DNA from: CAYHGX01 sp964356355
GTDB taxonomy: Bacteria; Patescibacteriota; Gracilibacteria; UBA1369; LOWO2-01-FULL-3
Direction of reading: 5' to 3'
DNA: 64,000 bases
Assembly (NCBI GenBank): GCA_964356355.1
Contig: CAYHGX010000007.1
Span: 1 to 64,000, forward strand
The notes under the pieces are model-generated. The model had not been told where the DNA came from, did not search any database, and saw only the letters and a list, made by a program, of their open reading frames with translations. Positions 46,172 to 54,185 of the stretch are shown one piece after another. Within the stretch, counting starts at the first letter, position 1. The number at the start of each line of letters is the position of its first letter. Both the position numbers and the translations under genes were made by a program.

Positions 46172-46255
46172 CGCCTCAAATACCGAGATTGAAGCTTTCC
46201 ACCCCCTTCCGCCCACTTCCGCCCACGACCTAATGCCCTAAATTTTTCCCTCTCC

Positions 46256-47308
46256 TCACCCTTTTCTTTTCTCCCTGTATTTCCCATCCACCAAATGAGC
46301 AATTTCGTGATGCTCCTTGCACATTGGCGCCATGTAGCGCGGATCATGTAGGCCGGCGATTGAGAATCGCTGCGAATAATGGTCCTCCTCCGCAGGTTTA
46401 TTGCACGTGGGAATTGAGCACTTTGTGCCATATTCTTCATGTAGAACTGTTTTAATTTTAACCGAAACATAGGTGGATTTTCGCTTCTTTAAGCCCCTTC
46501 GCGCGCCCTGCCCCCACGAACCGAACTCATTCTCCGCACCCTCCCTCAAGCCTTCCCCCCGCGCGCCACTCATCAGCCCTGCGTCACCTTTTGCCCTCTG
46601 CTCGTCCCTTTTCGCTTTCGCCCTCGCAATTGCTTCCTCTCCCAGTTCCTCTTTTCTTTGAGTAATCTCCGCCCTCCTTTTCTTCAAAAGTCCCAAAATC
46701 ATCCCATTTACATCATGCCCCTGACGATGTAGCTCGTTAAGTTCACTCGCCAACTCCTCCGAAATCTCAAAATTCAATCCGTGCCCGGGCACGGATTTGC
46801 ATTCAAATAGTGGCTCACCCAAGCCACTTGCCACTAAGTTTACCGCGCCAGCACAAAGACCCGCCCTGCTCCCAAATCCACCATTCGCCGCACCCCATCC
46901 ATCGCCGGCCCTTTCATCAATCACCCTCTGATCCCGCACCAAAGTTTCGAGCGCGCCCCGCGGCAAACTATTCACTACTTCCGCCCATTCCTGCTCATTT
47001 TCCGCAGTAGCAACGGACGCCACGCGCGCCAACTTGCTCACGCTCACTTCTCCACCCGCCAAAAGCCCCTTCAACATAGGCTTATCCTCAAATTTCAAAT
47101 CCAGCCTCAACACCAGCCGTACCTGCTCCTCCGAAAGCCCAGCCAGACGATACGCAAATTCAAAAATGGAATTAAACCCCTTTTTCTCAAAAATCCGCCG
47201 TCGATTTGCCTCAGGAAGAAGCCCCAAAAACCTCCCTCGCCACTTCAGCGCCCGCGCCCCAAATTTCACGCACAATTTCAATAATTTTTCGTCAGAATAG
47301 TTTTTCAT
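46256..47308 (-). CDS. HNH endonuclease family protein, copy B
   Basis: 350 residues, complete. N-terminal helical region (KLCVKFGARALKWRGRFLG, KLARVASVATAE), a central charged coiled coil with an Arg/Gly-rich insert (MSGARGEGLREGAEN), and a C-terminal HNH motif: KCSIPTCNKPAEEDHYSQR, DPRYMAPMC and KEHHEIAH. The cysteines give a zinc-stabilised ββα-metal fold. It is paralogous to the partial gene at 1-842 and shares its upstream leader element. The Gly/Arg/Glu-rich insert is absent from copy A. Possible roles are DNA cleavage in mobility, defence or repair; none is proved. Confidence 0.85.
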   Translation of the reverse strand: MKNYSDEKLLKLCVKFGARALKWRGRFLGLLPEANRRRIFEKKGFNSIFEFAYRLAGLSEEQVRLVLRLDLKFEDKPMLKGLLAGGEVSVSKLARVASVATAENEQEWAEVVNSLPRGALETLVRDQRVIDERAGDGWGAANGGFGSRAGLCAGAVNLVASGLGEPLFECKSVPGHGLNFEISEELASELNELHRQGHDVNGMILGLLKKRRAEITQRKEELGEEAIARAKAKRDEQRAKGDAGLMSGARGEGLREGAENEFGSWGQGARRGLKKRKSTYVSVKIKTVLHEEYGTKCSIPTCNKPAEEDHYSQRFSIAGLHDPRYMAPMCKEHHEIAHLVDGKYREKRKG

Positions 47309-47311
47309 AAT

Positions 47312-47345
47312 GTAGTGGTTTAAAGAATTTTAGTAGTACCACTAC
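47312..47345. promoter_or_regulatory. inverted repeat upstream of HNH copy B
   Basis: GTAGTGG (47312-47318) and CCACTAC (47339-47345), 7-bp arms with a 20-bp spacer, 4 bp upstream of the HNH start. It is the positional counterpart of the TAGTAT/ATACTA repeat before copy A. Confidence 0.35.
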
Positions 47346-47368
47346 CTATGCTCAAATCTGCCCAGATT

Positions 47369-47467
47369 CTAGCACAAACCCCCTGAAAAATCAGCAGCAA
47401 AAAGCCACAAACCGCCAACTTCAACTTGCAAATTCCGGCAATCATTTTCCAGTGAGTACTTACTCAC
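47369..47467 (-). CDS. possible 32-residue leader peptide upstream of HNH copy B
   Basis: GTG at 47465-47467 to TAG at 47369-47371, encoding VSKYSLENDCRNLQVEVG, then GLWLFAADFSGGLC. It matches the peptide before copy A at V-S-K-Y-S, C-R-N, Q-V, V-G-G-L-W-L and A-x-F. In this copy the frame is also open further upstream, so only the shared part is considered. Evidence for translation is limited to conservation. Confidence 0.3.
   Translation of the reverse strand: MSKYSLENDCRNLQVEVGGLWLFAADFSGGLC
47402..47467 (-). repeat. 66-bp conserved leader element, copy B
   Basis: Gapless match to 917-982. It begins AAGCCACAAACCGCCAAC and ends with the palindrome GTGAGTACTTACTCAC (TGAGTA-CT-TACTCA). Confidence 0.65.
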
Positions 47468-47566
47468 TTCGGACACGCATGACTCACAAACACTCATGCA
47501 TCGCACAAAGATCCCCCTCCCCGCAGCCCCCTGCACACCCCAAGGCTGGCATTCACGGCTTATCCA

Positions 47567-47575
47567 TGGTATAAT
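47567..47575 (+). promoter_or_regulatory. extended -10 promoter of the giant 47599 gene
   Basis: TGGTATAAT, 23 bp upstream of the ATG; same sequence as the promoters at 9745 and 37960. Confidence 0.55.
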
Positions 47576-47598
47576 ATGAAGATTTTCACTACCAAAAA

Positions 47599-50500
47599 AT
47601 GCCAATAGAAGACCCTGATCATCCAGAACCACCACTTCCAGAAAACGGACGGCCCATCCCCGCCGAAACCGCGGATCCCAACGTTGACGAAAAACCCGCA
47701 GAAGCTGGGACAAAAGCCGCAGATCTCACTTCGCCCACCCAAGCCGAAACTCCACCCCCAGACCCCGAAGCCGAAGAAGAAGCAAGAAAAGCCGCCTTTA
47801 AGATAGAAAAAGCCCGCCTCGCCACCTCATGGGAAACCTATTTCGCCACCGCCCGCATCCGCACCAAAGATGAGCTCGCCACCGATATTGATCAGGTAAC
47901 CACTGCCGATGAGCTTCGCCAATGGGGCGCAGATTACTTTACCTCTGCAATAAACATCCCCGCAGTAGCAACCATGCTTGAAATGGGAAACCTTAAACTC
48001 GCCGACTTAAAGCACATGTTCACCTACAACTTCGAAAACACCATGATAGGTGAAATACATTATTCCAACGATAAAATCACCCCAGCTAGCCTCGAAGAAT
48101 TCAAATTCTATTACTATACACACCCAAACGAAAGCATATTCGACGTTCATTTCAATCTCGCAATAAACGAGGAAACAAAGGCCAAACTCAAAGCAATCTT
48201 CGATACCATTGAAATGCGCGTATCACCCTGGCTTAGCTCTTATTACCAACGGCAAATAAACCTACTAGAAACTCTCTACCACGAACAAGAGGAAGGCCTA
48301 GACCTCAAGACCTATGTTGATTCATTAACGGCCCCAATTTACGAAAATGGCTGTACCAAAGAAACTGCAATACGTTTCTACCGCCAACTAACCCCGCAAG
48401 GTCACAAAAATCTCCAACTCCTCTTGGACCTAAAAATTCCTATCATATTAAACGACGATGACCCGGATAAACTTAATAAATTAGACACCTCATCCTTCGA
48501 CAACATAAAAAAAATGACCCCCGAAGAGATAGAAATATACAAGCATATCATGCAATTGTCTCCCAAAAAAGACTACATAACCTATGAGGAAATACTCACC
48601 ATTATTCAAAAAATTCAAAAATGTAAAAACCTCACTTTCGAAAATTTTAAAAAACACTGCACAACCCTACGGGCCAAATATGGACTAAGTGAAGGACTTG
48701 ATTGGATTTTTTCAATCTACGGCGAAATCGGAAAATTCAAAGAATTAATTCACGCACTTACCATTTGGCCACCACCTACCCTTTACGAGGGCACTGTAAA
48801 AAATCTACTAAAAATCTTAGATAAAAATCCGGACGAAACAATTGAATCACTAACTCAATCCCCGCTAACAACAACTGTCATCAGTCATGTATGCCCCGCA
48901 TTCTACCAAATTCCATCACTATCTGAAAACCAAGTTCAAAACATAATAAAGGTCAAACAACGCTTTCCGCAATGGTATCTAAAAAAAGAAACCACTGGAA
49001 TTCACAAATTCATAGAACAAACAACTGAAGAACAGTTCACCAGATTAGACACTCGCCTCGCTGAAATACCGGCACTCCACAGCTTAAATAATGACATGGA
49101 AATTCAAGCTGCAATAAACATGAGTGATGATGATTGGCTCAAAATCATTAAATTACTAAATTCCAATTCAAAGACAACTAAAATCATTGACGACAAAGAT
49201 GAAGAGGACAAAAAAACTCGAAGTATTATTGGCAAATTTGAAATTGCAGCAAAAAGGCTCAAACTTTACACCGCAAACGAAACCTTACTAAATCAGGACC
49301 TTCCCGCCTTCTCAATTTCAGAAAATAAACACCTCATAGAACAAGCCATAAAAGCCCGCGAAGCCTTCGACAACAACCCTGAATTCATCACCATCATCGA
49401 CGCAATGATCTCTAATCACAACGCCGCAGACTCCCTGCAAAAAGTAGAGCATCTTTGTTCACTAGCGCCCCTTTGCAAACACGACTTTGACCGATTTAAA
49501 CTCATAATATCAATGTTCGAACACGGAATTGAGAGTCATCGTGTTGATAGTTATCTAAAAAACTTTAAAATCGGCCCCACAAAGGAAAATTTTGATGAAT
49601 TCATCTTCACGGTCCTAGATGGAAACAACGGTGGATTCTGGAACAACAATCACATACCTTGGATTCTAAAGACCTTCCCGGAATACGATTACTACAAAGA
49701 AATGACCCCAAAAAACTTTCTTTTCGCCATGGGTGCATATGCTAACACCAGGGATGTAAGGCCTACTAATGATGAGGAAAGAGCAATCGTTGATAAAATC
49801 AACGCTGCCATTGAAAACAACAAAGACAAGATTATGAAGTACCTAGAAGATCTAAGAGATGAACAGTTAAAAAAGCCCGACAATGATCTTCATAAATTCA
49901 AAATCTCCACTATCGCAAACATCGCCCAACAAGATCTGCCACAGTACAGATTCTTGAGCCGAACCATGAGCTTCATTTCTTTACTCGGAAATATGACTAT
50001 AGATTTAGCAGTGATTTCCAGCCTCTTAAAGAAATTTGAACAAAAAGGAAAAGGCCCTACCAACATCAATTATTCCAAAACTGAGCTAATAGATTTTTAC
50101 GAAAAAACAAATGGAATAAATACATCCAATCCCAAAGCGCTCCCTCCTTGCCTAAAATGCTTTGATACACTCATCCCAAACAAAGAAAATTTTGCCTTGA
50201 TGCAAAACCAAGTTTTAAAACTATTAAACATCGTCAGCATCCTTGCCTCGAGCAGTAAAGGATCACCAAATAATTGGCCAGAATTCTTCAAAGACACCGC
50301 CACCGAACTGGAAGGCCAAAATCCAGCAAAACAAAAAGAAATCCTTATGAACACCATCATAATTTTACAATCATCAATAAAAACCACCTTCGAAAGCGGA
50401 CTAGGCCTCAAAAATCTCCCGGAACTCACTTCAGAAGCCATTAACGAACTCACCCCTTCCCTCATATATCTTTCCAATATTGAAAAGCCTGACGAAAAAA

Positions 50501-52011
50501 AGAAAGCCATCCTCTCCCTCTTTATTCTCCTAAAAATCCTCGGCAAATGGGACGATTTCAAAGCCGGAAAATCAGTAGAAGTGAACGAATACCTGAGTGA
50601 TTCCGTCAAAGAAGAAATAACAGAATATCTGGCCAACAGAGCTGAATTAGACATTTTCAAAGAGGCCCTGCCAAAAGAAACAGAGGAGCAATGGATTACC
50701 ACTCTTGAAGGAAAAGCCGAAAACATGATCATCGGAGAAACCACCAGCGTTGCAGATACATTAGGTGATGTTGAAAGGCAAAGCGCACATCTTTTAGACG
50801 AGGACAATTTTAGCAATAATGAAAAAGCCATATTCAGTTTAGTAAAAGAATACGGCCCAAAAAATGTAGCTATGACCTTGGTTGAAAAATTCAGAAATCC
50901 GGCCCTGGAAAACGAAATTATTCAAAAATTACCAATACCCGCGTCTACAGATGGCGCAGCACCTAATCTTAGTAAACTTCTTCCCGCATGGCAAAAACTA
51001 GTAACAGTTTTCGGTTCATTAACAGAATTCACTGAGTCAGTAAAAACAGCCAATATTGCTCCCCAACTGGAGGAGTTACAAAAGGCCCTCACCCCCTCCG
51101 CCAATGTTGTCGCCATTTTTCAAAAGCTCGGTGAAGAAATGACGGCCGAATCCGGCGTATTACCAATCACCGATGACGTTGAACACCTAGAAAGTCTCCT
51201 TCACAAAAACAAAGAGTCACTCACGACAGAGGAATTCGAGGAGGCAGATGCCTATATCATCAGGGTAAAAACCCTAGTAATAGAGCTCAACAAAGTCAAA
51301 GACGAACTCGCCAAAAAATTCGTAGCCCTCCACGAAGCCAGCACAAAAACCACAGAAATTGGCGAAATTTTCAAGTCCCGACTATCCGAATTCAAAAAAA
51401 TATTCCTGCTCGAACCATCCGAACGCCGAATCACATTAAAGAGCTCCATGACAGGTGATCTAACAGATGTAATCCCCCATATCAGGCAATGCCTGGGCTG
51501 TATGAGTAAAGAGTGCAACAACGACACCAATCTCACCTTCGGTGACCGGAACAGATTTTCCATCATCACCCGTGCCGCCAGCATGCCAAGCAGCACAAGC
51601 CTCTCTGATGAATTGGTAACCGTACAAAAAACAGTGGATCAAGATGCCACAGATTCAGGATATTCCTTTGTGATGGACAATGTTTACGGAAAATCCTCCC
51701 GAGACATTTTGGTAGCCAACGTCTTAGTGGTAATGAAAAAACTCGCCGCCATGCAAAAAGTTTCAGCCGCTCCCCCAGTTGATATTTTCGTTACACAAGC
51801 AGCACTTTTCAGCTGCGGCATCCACCAAGAATATCTCGAAAAACGCCTCCGAGAAGAGACAGACAATTTCACCATCACCCCCATCGCCAAAACAGTAACC
51901 ATCGCCCAATCAGCCAGCGGCGACGGCCATTACGAAATCGGCGGCGGTTTCAGTGGCAGGGTAAGTAACGGCGAAGGAATCATAAGCGGACTCAAAATCT
52001 CTTTGGGCTAA
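47599..52011 (+). CDS. giant hypothetical helical protein
   Basis: 1,470 residues with no signal peptide or membrane helix. A Pro/Glu-rich N-terminus (EPPLPENGRPIPAE, TPPPDPEAEEEARKAAF) is followed by ~1,200 residues of helical, charged sequence. Two cysteine-containing spots are visible (LKCFDTL near 855; CLGCMSKECNN near 1298). The C-terminus is beta-rich and glycine-rich (EIGGGFSGRVSNGEG). No domain recognised. In style and size it parallels the protein at 1050-6038. Its own strong promoter suggests it is important to the cell. Confidence 0.72.
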   Translation: MPIEDPDHPEPPLPENGRPIPAETADPNVDEKPAEAGTKAADLTSPTQAETPPPDPEAEEEARKAAFKIEKARLATSWETYFATARIRTKDELATDIDQVTTADELRQWGADYFTSAINIPAVATMLEMGNLKLADLKHMFTYNFENTMIGEIHYSNDKITPASLEEFKFYYYTHPNESIFDVHFNLAINEETKAKLKAIFDTIEMRVSPWLSSYYQRQINLLETLYHEQEEGLDLKTYVDSLTAPIYENGCTKETAIRFYRQLTPQGHKNLQLLLDLKIPIILNDDDPDKLNKLDTSSFDNIKKMTPEEIEIYKHIMQLSPKKDYITYEEILTIIQKIQKCKNLTFENFKKHCTTLRAKYGLSEGLDWIFSIYGEIGKFKELIHALTIWPPPTLYEGTVKNLLKILDKNPDETIESLTQSPLTTTVISHVCPAFYQIPSLSENQVQNIIKVKQRFPQWYLKKETTGIHKFIEQTTEEQFTRLDTRLAEIPALHSLNNDMEIQAAINMSDDDWLKIIKLLNSNSKTTKIIDDKDEEDKKTRSIIGKFEIAAKRLKLYTANETLLNQDLPAFSISENKHLIEQAIKAREAFDNNPEFITIIDAMISNHNAADSLQKVEHLCSLAPLCKHDFDRFKLIISMFEHGIESHRVDSYLKNFKIGPTKENFDEFIFTVLDGNNGGFWNNNHIPWILKTFPEYDYYKEMTPKNFLFAMGAYANTRDVRPTNDEERAIVDKINAAIENNKDKIMKYLEDLRDEQLKKPDNDLHKFKISTIANIAQQDLPQYRFLSRTMSFISLLGNMTIDLAVISSLLKKFEQKGKGPTNINYSKTELIDFYEKTNGINTSNPKALPPCLKCFDTLIPNKENFALMQNQVLKLLNIVSILASSSKGSPNNWPEFFKDTATELEGQNPAKQKEILMNTIIILQSSIKTTFESGLGLKNLPELTSEAINELTPSLIYLSNIEKPDEKKKAILSLFILLKILGKWDDFKAGKSVEVNEYLSDSVKEEITEYLANRAELDIFKEALPKETEEQWITTLEGKAENMIIGETTSVADTLGDVERQSAHLLDEDNFSNNEKAIFSLVKEYGPKNVAMTLVEKFRNPALENEIIQKLPIPASTDGAAPNLSKLLPAWQKLVTVFGSLTEFTESVKTANIAPQLEELQKALTPSANVVAIFQKLGEEMTAESGVLPITDDVEHLESLLHKNKESLTTEEFEEADAYIIRVKTLVIELNKVKDELAKKFVALHEASTKTTEIGEIFKSRLSEFKKIFLLEPSERRITLKSSMTGDLTDVIPHIRQCLGCMSKECNNDTNLTFGDRNRFSIITRAASMPSSTSLSDELVTVQKTVDQDATDSGYSFVMDNVYGKSSRDILVANVLVVMKKLAAMQKVSAAPPVDIFVTQAALFSCGIHQEYLEKRLREETDNFTITPIAKTVTIAQSASGDGHYEIGGGFSGRVSNGEGIISGLKISLG

Positions 52012-52020
52012 TTTCTTGGC

Positions 52021-52038
52021 CTAGCCCTTTGCCCACAA
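52021..52038. repeat. 18-bp direct repeat, left copy (flanks toxin-antitoxin pair)
   Basis: CTAGCCCTTTGCCCACAA; matches CTAACCCTTTGCCCACAA at 52668-52685 in 17 of 18 positions. The two copies bracket the RelB/YafQ-type genes. Confidence 0.7.
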
Positions 52039-52042
52039 GCGG

Positions 52043-52071
52043 TTGATCTCGTTACATGATTAATATATAAT
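52043..52071 (+). promoter_or_regulatory. promoter of the RelB/YafQ-type operon
   Basis: TTGATC (52043-52048), 17-bp spacer, TATAAT (52066-52071), 36 bp before the antitoxin start. Confidence 0.65.
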
Positions 52072-52107
52072 ACTCATATAAATCCATAGCTTTTCACGTA
52101 TAAACAT

Positions 52108-52398
52108 ATGTCCAAAACCCAAACTACCCTATCCATAGATAAAGTCACAAAACAAAAAGCAGAACAAGTAGCAAAAAACATGCACCTCACATTATCAGGT
52201 GTAACCCGCATTCTGTTAAATGATTTCGCTGAAGGTAAAATCAAAATCACTACCGTCATGATCACACCTGATGAAAACGACTTTACCGCGAAAGACAGAG
52301 AAGAGTTCGATTTAGCACTTCAGGATATTTCCAAAGGCAAAAATATCGAAGGCCCCTTCAACACAGCAGAAGAATTTATCAATAGCCTCAAGAAATAA
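52108..52398 (+). CDS. RelB/DinJ-family antitoxin
   Basis: 96 residues. SKTQTTLSIDKVTKQKAEQ then LTLSGVTRILLNDF is the ribbon-helix-helix DNA-binding part of DinJ/RelB antitoxins; the C-terminal half (DREEFDLALQDISKG) would bind the toxin. The stop overlaps the toxin start by one base (52398). Confidence 0.88.
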   Translation: MSKTQTTLSIDKVTKQKAEQVAKNMHLTLSGVTRILLNDFAEGKIKITTVMITPDENDFTAKDREEFDLALQDISKGKNIEGPFNTAEEFINSLKK

Positions 52399-52658
52399 TG
52401 CAGCTATTCCGACACAAAAACTTCACAAAACAGTACAAAAAACTTGGCTCAACACAACAAACTCGCGTAAACGAAGCCATTTCATTGTTCACTCAAAACC
52501 CCTTCCATTTAAAACTTCGCAATCACTCACTAAAAGGAAAATATCAAGGCTGTAATTCTATCGACGCAGCGCCAGACCTAAGAATTATTTTCAAACAAGA
52601 ACAAAACTACGTCATCATAATTTTATTAAAAGTCGGCAGTCATAGTCAGCTTTATTAA
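52398..52658 (+). CDS. YafQ/RelE-family toxin
   Basis: 86 residues. FRHKNFTKQYKKLG, then HSLKGKYQGCNSIDAAPDLR and the C-terminal GSHSQLY, match YafQ-type mRNA interferases, with the late His as a likely catalytic residue. Translationally coupled to the antitoxin. Confidence 0.88.
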   Translation: MQLFRHKNFTKQYKKLGSTQQTRVNEAISLFTQNPFHLKLRNHSLKGKYQGCNSIDAAPDLRIIFKQEQNYVIIILLKVGSHSQLY

Positions 52659-52667
52659 ATCTTCAAG

Positions 52668-52685
52668 CTAACCCTTTGCCCACAA
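52668..52685. repeat. 18-bp direct repeat, right copy
   Basis: CTAACCCTTTGCCCACAA, partner of 52021-52038. A TATAAA-like box follows at ~52698, so this end could also be promoter-related to the tRNA-Ser region. Confidence 0.65.
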
Positions 52686-52722
52686 TCAAAATCATGATAT
52701 AAAAGCCGAGCTAAGCTTAAAT

Positions 52723-52798
52723 CCGAGCGCACGGCGCGAGGGCGCAGGCGAAGTGAGGATCTGGCTCTGCGCAAACCCGAGCGCACGGCGCGAGGGCG
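52723..52798. repeat. GC-rich 22-bp direct repeat pair before tRNA-Ser
   Basis: CCGAGCGCACGGCGCGAGGGCG occurs at 52723-52744 and again, identically, at 52777-52798 (period 54 bp). The surrounding bases up to ~52845 contain related AGGCGAAGCG and GCCGAAGTGAG pieces, much more GC-rich than neighbours. No gene is seen here. Confidence 0.75.
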
Positions 52799-52856
52799 AA
52801 CGAGGCGAAGCGTGTGGCTCTGCCACCGCTGGAGCCGAAGTGAGCTTACAAAATGA

Positions 52857-52944
52857 GGAGAGATCGCATAGTGGTCGAGTGCGCACGCTTGGAAAGCGTG
52901 TATACCGCAAGGTATCGGGGGTTCGAATCCCCCTCTCTCCGCCA
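52857..52944 (+). tRNA. tRNA-Ser (GGA)
   Basis: 88-nt class II tRNA with acceptor GGAGAGA/TCTCTCC, anticodon loop TTGGAAA (anticodon GGA), long variable arm (TATACC...GGTAT), T arm GGGGGTTCGAATCCCCC and encoded CCA. The CCA abuts the assembly gap. Confidence 0.95.
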
Positions 52945-53044
52945 NNNNNNNNNNNNNNNNNNNNNNNNNNNNNNNNNNNNNNNNNNNNNNNNNNNNNNNN
53001 NNNNNNNNNNNNNNNNNNNNNNNNNNNNNNNNNNNNNNNNNNNN
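52945..53044. other. assembly gap (100 N)
   Basis: Exactly 100 N between tRNA-Ser and the saccharopine-dehydrogenase-like gene. True distance and orientation unproven. Confidence 0.97.
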
Positions 53045-54147
53045 AAAAAACTATTCTAATATTAGGCGGATATGGAGGAACAGGGCGATCAATTTGTCAC
53101 TGGCTTCTTAAATCAACAGACACAAAAATCATCATCGCCGGCCGCAACATAAACGAAGCAGAAAAATTCTGCACTCACCTCAAAAAAGAATTCCCAAAGA
53201 AAAACATCTCTGCAGTTTTTGCCGATGCCTCAAATTACGATTCACTCATTCAGGCCCTAAAAAGCACCACTCTAATTATAGACGCCACTACGGCAGTAAA
53301 TTTCGTCCAAAATGTAGCAAAAGCAGCACTGGAAACAAAAACCGACTATTTAGATTTTCACTTCGAACAAAAAGTCTTCTCCGAACTCGAAACCCTCAAA
53401 GACCAAATCGAAAAAAACAAACAATGCTTCATCACCCAAGCAGGCTTCCATCCAGGACTACCCTCCGCCTTCGTACGATACGCTGCACCGCAATTTGATC
53501 AATACAAAAAAGCCATCATCGGAATGGCTATGAATGAAAAAATTGAAAAACCAGAATCAGTTTACGAATTAGTTGATACCGTAGGAAATTATTTTCAAAC
53601 TAAAATATTTAAAAATGGTAAATGGAAAAAAGTTAGCAGCAAAGATTTTTATAAAATAGACTTTGGAAAACGCTTCGGAACACGAGCCTGCTACCCACTT
53701 CAACTGGAAGAAATGTTCGCTCTTCCAAAAATGTTTTCATTAGAAGAAACCGGAGTCTATGTAGCAGGATTCAACTGGTTTATTGATTACCTAGTTCTCC
53801 CCTTTGCCTTTATTTTATACACAATCAAAAAAGGCCTGGGCCGAAATCTGCTCTCTAAACTTTTCGTATACGGATTCAACCATTTCTCAAAAGACGACCG
53901 CGGAGTTTCATTTGTACTAGAAGCCGAAGGCATAAAAAACAATAAGTCCGTTAAATTCCGCATTTTAGCAGAACACGATGACGGCTATGAATTTACCGCC
54001 ATACCGATCATTGCCTGCATTCAGCAATACCTAGATGGATCATTCAACAAACCAGGACTCTGGCTCATGGGCCATATCGTAGAGCCAAACCGCCTAATAA
54101 AAGACCTAATCAAAATGGGGATTCAAATCAAAACCCAAATCAACTAA
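53045..54147 (+). CDS. saccharopine-dehydrogenase-like NAD(P)-binding protein (5' end in gap)
   Basis: About 365 residues visible; the start codon is in the gap, probably only a few codons upstream. The Rossmann fold begins at once (KTILILGGYGGTGRSIC), followed by IIIAGRNINEAEKF and LIIDATTAVNFV, as in the saccharopine dehydrogenase/trans-acting enoyl reductase family. A hydrophobic segment (FIDYLVLPFAFILYTI) late in the protein could be a membrane contact. Substrate unknown; lysine or lipid metabolism are family options. Confidence 0.78.
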
Positions 54148-54185
54148 TATAAAATAAATTCAAAATATACCATTATCACAATCCC

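Noticed and set aside
47369..47713. 114-residue minus-strand frame across the HNH leader and the start of the giant gene
   Set aside because: Most of it is antisense to the 47599 gene and its promoter. Only the last 32 codons are conserved with the other leader.
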